Source: Clostridiales bacterium (GTDB lineage: Bacteria; Bacillota; Clostridia; Monoglobales; Monoglobaceae). Taken from it: 10,099 bases of DNA. The notes beneath the pieces are model-generated. The model saw only the letters and a program-made list of their open reading frames with translations. It was not told the DNA's origin and searched no databases. A program made the position numbers and the translations under genes. The DNA lies in assembly GCA_016303265.1 (NCBI GenBank), contig JAEDLZ010000049.1, positions 1 through 10,099 of the forward strand, in the 5' to 3' direction. Below are positions 7,701-10,099 of the stretch, one piece after another. Numbering within the stretch: position 1 is the stretch's first letter; every line of letters begins with the position of its first letter.

Positions 7701-8024
7701 AAATTCCTGAAACCTAATTTTCGAATCCGGGACATGGATTTTGAACCACTCGTTCTGCCTGTTATTTTCATAGCCGAGCTTTCTTAAGTAGCTGTGGAAA
7801 TCCTTATCTTTAAAAAGCTCGCCTGAGCCGTCGTCAAAAATAGCGTTGCCTTTCCACTCAAGGTTATAGAGCACATCGGCGGTATGTGTCTGCTGTTCAA
7901 GTCGTTTGTCGACCTCCTGCTCCGTGTAACCTATTTTGACCCAGCCGTTGTGCCTTGCAATCTCGGGGGTGGTGTAAGCATAAATCATCGGAACGACCGA
8001 CTGAGCGGTTTTAATCTGAATCAC
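4737..8024 (-). CDS. Restriction subunit: GIY-YIG-like nuclease, DEAH SF2 helicase and C-terminal methyltransferase half
   Basis: 1095 residues; likely the DNA-cleaving and translocating subunit of a restriction system. Domain order: GIY-YIG-like region of the T5orf172/Mug113 type (about 13-96; IYAYTT, WVKIGYT, R41, H77, EWFKI); SF2 helicase with Walker A variant AKPRFGKT (153-160), VLIVTNRP (175-182), DEAH (270-273), SGTP (297-300), motif V near TTGVTIPEW (490-498) and motif VI YMQAAFRAQNP (513-523); a long linker (about 560-960) with a charged, probably coiled-coil part near 745-860; then methyltransferase motif X IYTPKWVVRKMV (969-980) and a motif I-like FIDMYMKSGLYITEI (998-1012). That last sequence has KSG where adenine methyltransferases usually have GxG. 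The protein ends just where motif IV would come. It starts with GTG, supported by AAGGAG 9 bases upstream, and begins directly after the preceding stop. The helicase call is firm, the nuclease call moderate and the role of the methyltransferase-like end unknown. Confidence 0.8.
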   Translation of the reverse strand: MIQIKTAQSVVPMIYAYTTPEIARHNGWVKIGYTEQEVDKRLEQQTHTADVLYNLEWKGNAIFDDGSGELFKDKDFHSYLRKLGYENNRQNEWFKIHVPDSKIRFQEFRENRGILKKLDEVIPYELRTEQEEAVDRAYKYSLAHDNAEFLWNAKPRFGKTLAAYDLCKRMNAKNVLIVTNRPAIANSWYDDYEKFLGVESGYYFVSETESLKGRKGVLSRSQYIDAVMDEDYNCIEFVSLQDMKGALAFGGKFEKLQEVADMHWDILIVDEAHEGVDTYKTDVAFNQVKRDFTLHLSGTPFKALANDKFPQEAIFNWTYADEQKRKRDFCSEDGEGNPYADLPRLNMFTYQMSEIVREELSQGVEIQGETEEYAFDLNTFFETKNGRFVYDASVDRFLDALTTQTKFPFSTQELRDELKHTFWILNRVDSAKALAKKLKEHPVFSEYEIILAAGDGKLDDADENQKSYDKVKEAISRSEKTITLSVGQLTTGVTIPEWTAVLMLSNMKSPALYMQAAFRAQNPCLFNVNGQFLRKQNAYVFDFDPARTLTVFEEFANDLNSKTADGRGDADTRKENIRELLNFFPIIGEDSDGEMVELDAEKVMSIPRKIRSQEVVRRGFMSDFLFQNIANVFHAPQEVLDIIGSFTPVKDKDAELGITEDTGNDLSLDDNGEVSLTEDYVIGKATEVFGDKLYSDIGQTLIEKIDEIKAETPDSTDDEFERLKVLFNTQAVAPIIETADNQYGEMLKPSEKKRLEKKLKMNAEIAVNKVYGEFKIKSNMLENERKKALEDESVDAEQINAEFDRRKQDAAEKLKQALTESVDSFVQSSGKEVVETIETHKREEAKKGIETSVKDHLRGFSRTIPSFLMAYGTDEVTLAKFDTIIPDDVFIEVTSITLEQFRFLRDGGDYTDNETGENKHFDGNLFDPVVFNDSVKEFLRKREELSDYFDESQKEDIFDYIPPQKTNQIYTPKWVVRKMVNMLEVENPGCFDNPDKTFIDMYMKSGLYITEIVKRLYNSESIKAIYPDSTERLQHIFAKQVYGLAPTEIIYRIALRFILGFDKDNSITEHNFRQADALVYSKEGTLQEKIDELFG

Positions 8025-9038
8025 TTATACCATCTCCTTAACGTGAGTTTCGATAAACTCGATTTCTTCGGGTGAAAGTCCGTATTTTTTATAGAGCTGC
8101 TTGTCAATATCCGCAACAGAAACAGACCAGTCAATATCGCTGTCGGGAGTGAAATCTTGAAGAGGAACATATTTAAATGTATCCTTATGATTGTGCTGTG
8201 TAATTTTCAAGACACCCAACATCGTTCTAAAAAATTTAGATTTAATATATTTTAATGTAGCCTCTGCCTGTTCTAAGTTATCAAAACTACCGATACCGAT
8301 AAAAGATTGAGTATACCCGATTAGGGGTTCCCCGATTAGGGGTGTTGAAAGTACTTCTCCAATGGCTCCGCTACCATTTGATGCCGGTAGAATTACTTTA
8401 TACTTATCTATAATTGGGCTTTCTTCAATATATTTTTTACTAATATACTTTATATAACGCTTATTGTCTATTAACCCAACTATACCAACATCACCATTTG
8501 TTTTCTCTTTTTTAAAAACATCTAACTGTTTAAAAATTGGTGTTGTTAATCGTTTTTCTTTTCCGTCACTTCCAATAACATTCACATATTGAGGATAGTC
8601 CATATACAAAATATCTAAATCAAATTTATTTTGAGGATATATATACTCATCAATTGAACTAAATCCAGCATGATGAACAACCTTTTTTACGATTTCATTC
8701 AATTCCTGAAAATGTGTAAAAGTACCAATAGCTCCAAAGTTTTTGTTGCTATCTCTATATGTAATGGCTACTCCGCCTTTGATATCTGTATTTGCAAACA
8801 CTTTTGAGCTATCCTGTTCATAGTACATAACCTTAAAGTGCTCATCATTCAGCATCTTTTTCATCCAATCCTTCGGTGTCTTGCCTGCATTGAACAAGAA
8901 ACGGGCAGGAGTAATCAATTCAACCTTGTCACTTACCTTAAATGCTTCATCCATAAACTGATTATAAATCGGTTTATCAGATGTTCCTTCCAATGTCTCC
9001 TGATACGGTGGGTTGCCGATTACAAAATCAAATTTCAT
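8025..9038 (-). CDS. Adenine methyltransferase second half: motif IV and target-recognition domain (Eco57I-like)
   Basis: 337 residues. The catalytic motif IV, NPPY, lies at residues 9-12, so this chain has almost nothing before it and lacks the SAM-binding motifs X and I. Those are in the preceding gene, and the two products must associate to methylate adenine. After the catalytic part (to about 100, including TPARFLFNAG and GGVAITY) comes a probable target-recognition region (about 110-285). It ends with GVLKITQHNHKDTFKYVPLQ, a pattern seen at the end of such domains in Eco57I-type methylases. The C-terminus (DIDKQLYKKYGLSPEEIEFI, 310-329) is probably helical and may hold subunits together. 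The DNA for much of the recognition region is extremely AT-rich and carries a 15-base tandem repeat at 8316. A GAAAGGAAG site supports the ATG. The recognition sequence cannot be read from the protein. Confidence 0.8.
   Translation of the reverse strand: MKFDFVIGNPPYQETLEGTSDKPIYNQFMDEAFKVSDKVELITPARFLFNAGKTPKDWMKKMLNDEHFKVMYYEQDSSKVFANTDIKGGVAITYRDSNKNFGAIGTFTHFQELNEIVKKVVHHAGFSSIDEYIYPQNKFDLDILYMDYPQYVNVIGSDGKEKRLTTPIFKQLDVFKKEKTNGDVGIVGLIDNKRYIKYISKKYIEESPIIDKYKVILPASNGSGAIGEVLSTPLIGEPLIGYTQSFIGIGSFDNLEQAEATLKYIKSKFFRTMLGVLKITQHNHKDTFKYVPLQDFTPDSDIDWSVSVADIDKQLYKKYGLSPEEIEFIETHVKEMV
8034..8039 (-). promoter_or_regulatory. Ribosome binding site for the GTG-started restriction subunit
   Basis: AAGGAG (minus strand, 8039 to 8034) lies 9 bases before GTG at 8024-8022, inside the last codons of the upstream gene. 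The next in-frame ATG (codon 13) has no such site, so GTG is preferred. The stop TAA (8027-8025) directly abuts GTG, allowing coupled translation. Confidence 0.8.
8316..8343 (-). repeat. 15-base in-frame tandem repeat in the target-recognition region
   Basis: CCCGATTAGGGGT occurs at 8316-8328 and 8331-8343 (plus-strand reading), a period of 15 bases. In the protein this gives PLIGEPLIGY (residues 233-242). The period is a multiple of three, so gain or loss of a unit would keep the frame. Confidence 0.8.
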
Positions 9039-9039
9039 A

Positions 9040-10044
9040 TTATTTTCTTCCTTTCTTTAAATAGGAATACTTTATCGAGCGGTCTGCCCGCCAATCATAT
9101 ATTATACATTCTGTGCCCTCATCAGCACTGACAGTTTGCTCAAACAGTGCCGTATCGCCATTATCACCGGAAATGCTGTTGCCGATATCGCCGAACCATG
9201 AAAGCTGCTGAACCTCTTCCCGTGGCTTTCCTAAAGGAACTGTTCCTTTCAGTCCATCCATCTGCCAGATGTTCCATGCTATTATATTAGCGATTTTTTT
9301 CAGCTCCTGTGATTCGGGAGATTTTTTGTATCTTTCGGTGTAATAATCAACAAATGTCATCAGCAGGTTTATCCTCGCTATCAAAACATTGTCACCCTGA
9401 TATTCGTAGCCGTAAACACTCTGAAACGCCCGGTAAACCCATTTAATCCATTCGGCATCATTGGTCACGTTCTCGTTTATTACTCTGAGCTTCCGGTCCA
9501 GAATACCGATTCTGTCTTCCGTCGGAATCATATCGCCGGTTGTGGTATCGTACCGTGAAACAAGATACGGAGCTTCGCCGCAGGTAATTTCAAGTCGGCG
9601 TGAATCAACATAATCCTTCCATGTCTTCCCTTCCGGAAATTCAATCCGGTCACGGTTGGTTACACGGCTCTCCCCGTCCTGACGGTTAAACACATCCTTA
9701 CATCCGAACCATTCCTCGTCACAGTAGTTATTCATCAGGTTGCATATCCATGACGGGGTAAACACTTCAGCGTGCTTTCTTGTTCTGTTCGACTGCGCCT
9801 CAAGCGCCTTATATACTCTCGGCTGAATCAATCGGCTGTACGCTCCCGAAACAAGCTCGTCTGTTATCTGAGCTGTATCTTCAAAATACAAGCCGTAATT
9901 GCTGTATGTATCCGTCGCCCATATTATGTTTTGCTTCGTTGACTTGTCCTGCAACAATATCTTAATCGTTGCCTTAACCTCAGCAGAGTCAAAATTGATT
10001 AAAGCGTCCAGCCTTCTCACCTCCGATAAATTATATTTTACCAT
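9040..10044 (-). CDS. Adenine methyltransferase first half: motif X and SAM-binding motif I
   Basis: 334 residues from the first ATG. It carries the SAM-binding half of a gamma-class-like N6-adenine methyltransferase: motif X in EVFTPSWICNLMNN (93-106), motif I in LEITCGEAPYLVSRY (151-165), probable motif II in YGYEYQGDN (211-219) and probable motif III in CIIYDWRADRSI (313-324). There is no motif IV; it is at the start of the next gene, whose ATG lies one base after this stop. This resembles proteins commonly annotated as 'restriction endonuclease subunit M'. The start is uncertain: the ATG at 10044 has no ribosome binding site, and a promoter -10 element overlaps codons 2-4. A strong GGAGG (10024 to 10020) lies 8 bases before an in-frame CTG at 10011 (codon 12), which could be the true start of a 323-residue protein. 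It is the first gene of the three-gene operon. Confidence 0.8.
   Translation of the reverse strand: MVKYNLSEVRRLDALINFDSAEVKATIKILLQDKSTKQNIIWATDTYSNYGLYFEDTAQITDELVSGAYSRLIQPRVYKALEAQSNRTRKHAEVFTPSWICNLMNNYCDEEWFGCKDVFNRQDGESRVTNRDRIEFPEGKTWKDYVDSRRLEITCGEAPYLVSRYDTTTGDMIPTEDRIGILDRKLRVINENVTNDAEWIKWVYRAFQSVYGYEYQGDNVLIARINLLMTFVDYYTERYKKSPESQELKKIANIIAWNIWQMDGLKGTVPLGKPREEVQQLSWFGDIGNSISGDNGDTALFEQTVSADEGTECIIYDWRADRSIKYSYLKKGRK
9047..9055 (-). promoter_or_regulatory. Ribosome binding site for the motif-IV subunit
   Basis: GAAAGGAAG (minus strand, 9055 to 9047) is inside the last codons of the first gene and ends 8 bases before ATG at 9038. It argues that the second half is translated as a separate chain rather than only by frameshifting. 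Confidence 0.65.
10020..10024 (-). promoter_or_regulatory. Internal Shine-Dalgarno GGAGG downstream of the apparent ATG
   Basis: GGAGG lies inside the apparent reading frame (codons 7-9), with CTG at 10011 placed 8 bases after it. The apparent ATG at 10044 has only TTTTTTCCGATAT before it. This suggests an unusual non-ATG start. Confidence 0.5.
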
Positions 10045-10063
10045 ATATCGGAAAAAATATCAA
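10035..10063 (-). promoter_or_regulatory. Promoter of the restriction-modification operon
   Basis: On the minus strand TTGATA (10063 to 10058; 5 of 6) is followed after exactly 17 bases by TAAAAT (10040 to 10035; 5 of 6). A perfect TATAAT overlaps just downstream. Transcription would start near 10028, only a few bases before the GGAGG, giving a very short leader and excluding the ATG at 10044 from this transcript. Confidence 0.6.
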
Positions 10064-10099
10064 ATATTTTAACCACTCTTATCAAAAGAACCGGAAAAT

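Noticed and set aside
8316..8343. CRISPR-like repeat or iteron
   Set aside because: Only two contiguous units inside a coding region, without spacers.
4737..10044. BREX, DISARM or Type I restriction system
   Set aside because: There is no PglX/PglZ/BrxC/DrmA-type protein and no separate HsdS. The motifs fit a split Eco57I/ISP-like restriction-modification layout.

Overview
The window looks like part of a mobilizable genetic element from a low- to mid-GC Gram-positive anaerobe, most likely in the class Clostridia. The evidence is strong AAGGAG-type ribosome binding sites, several U-tailed stem-loop terminators, a Tn916/Xis-like helix-turn-helix tail at the left edge, and protein types common on gut Firmicutes elements. 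The taxonomic call is an inference from style, not a match to a named genome. No rRNA, tRNA, CRISPR array, insertion sequence or transposase was seen.

Left part (1-671). The end of a small excisionase-like DNA-binding protein is followed by one or two terminators. Then comes about 400 bases with no credible gene but dense structure. Two adjacent inverted repeats sit directly before a C-rich tract, a layout resembling the RSF1010/MobQ type of transfer origin. A promoter-like pair (TTGTCA, 17 bases, TATACG) follows, then a series of stem-loops ending in a perfect 8-bp GC-rich terminator. This stretch could be oriT plus a small structured RNA or a primer start site for the neighbouring primase.

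Middle part (678-4529, plus strand). A primase of the archaeo-eukaryotic type with a C-terminal helix-turn-helix is followed after 60 bases by a RecD2/TraA-like SF1B helicase. Together they look like the DNA replication or transfer-processing module of the element. No relaxase, initiator of a known Rep family, or integrase lies inside the window.

Right part (4737-10044, minus strand). A tight three-gene operon, transcribed right to left, encodes a restriction-modification or defence system. The first gene (334 aa) carries adenine-methyltransferase motifs X, I and probably II-III. The second (337 aa) begins almost at motif IV (NPPY) and carries the target-recognition region. The third (1095 aa, GTG start) carries a GIY-YIG-like nuclease domain, a DEAH SF2 helicase, a long coupler and, at its C-terminus, a second orphan methyltransferase half (motif X and a deviant motif I). 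The genes are separated by 1 and 0 bases. The methyltransferase must therefore be assembled from two polypeptides, and the restriction subunit carries what may be a competing or vestigial copy of the first half. The target-recognition part is very AT-rich (about 27% GC by hand count) compared with about 45% in flanking parts of the operon, which points to exchange of specificity. The primase-helicase module and the defence operon converge on a shared hairpin at 4700-4734.
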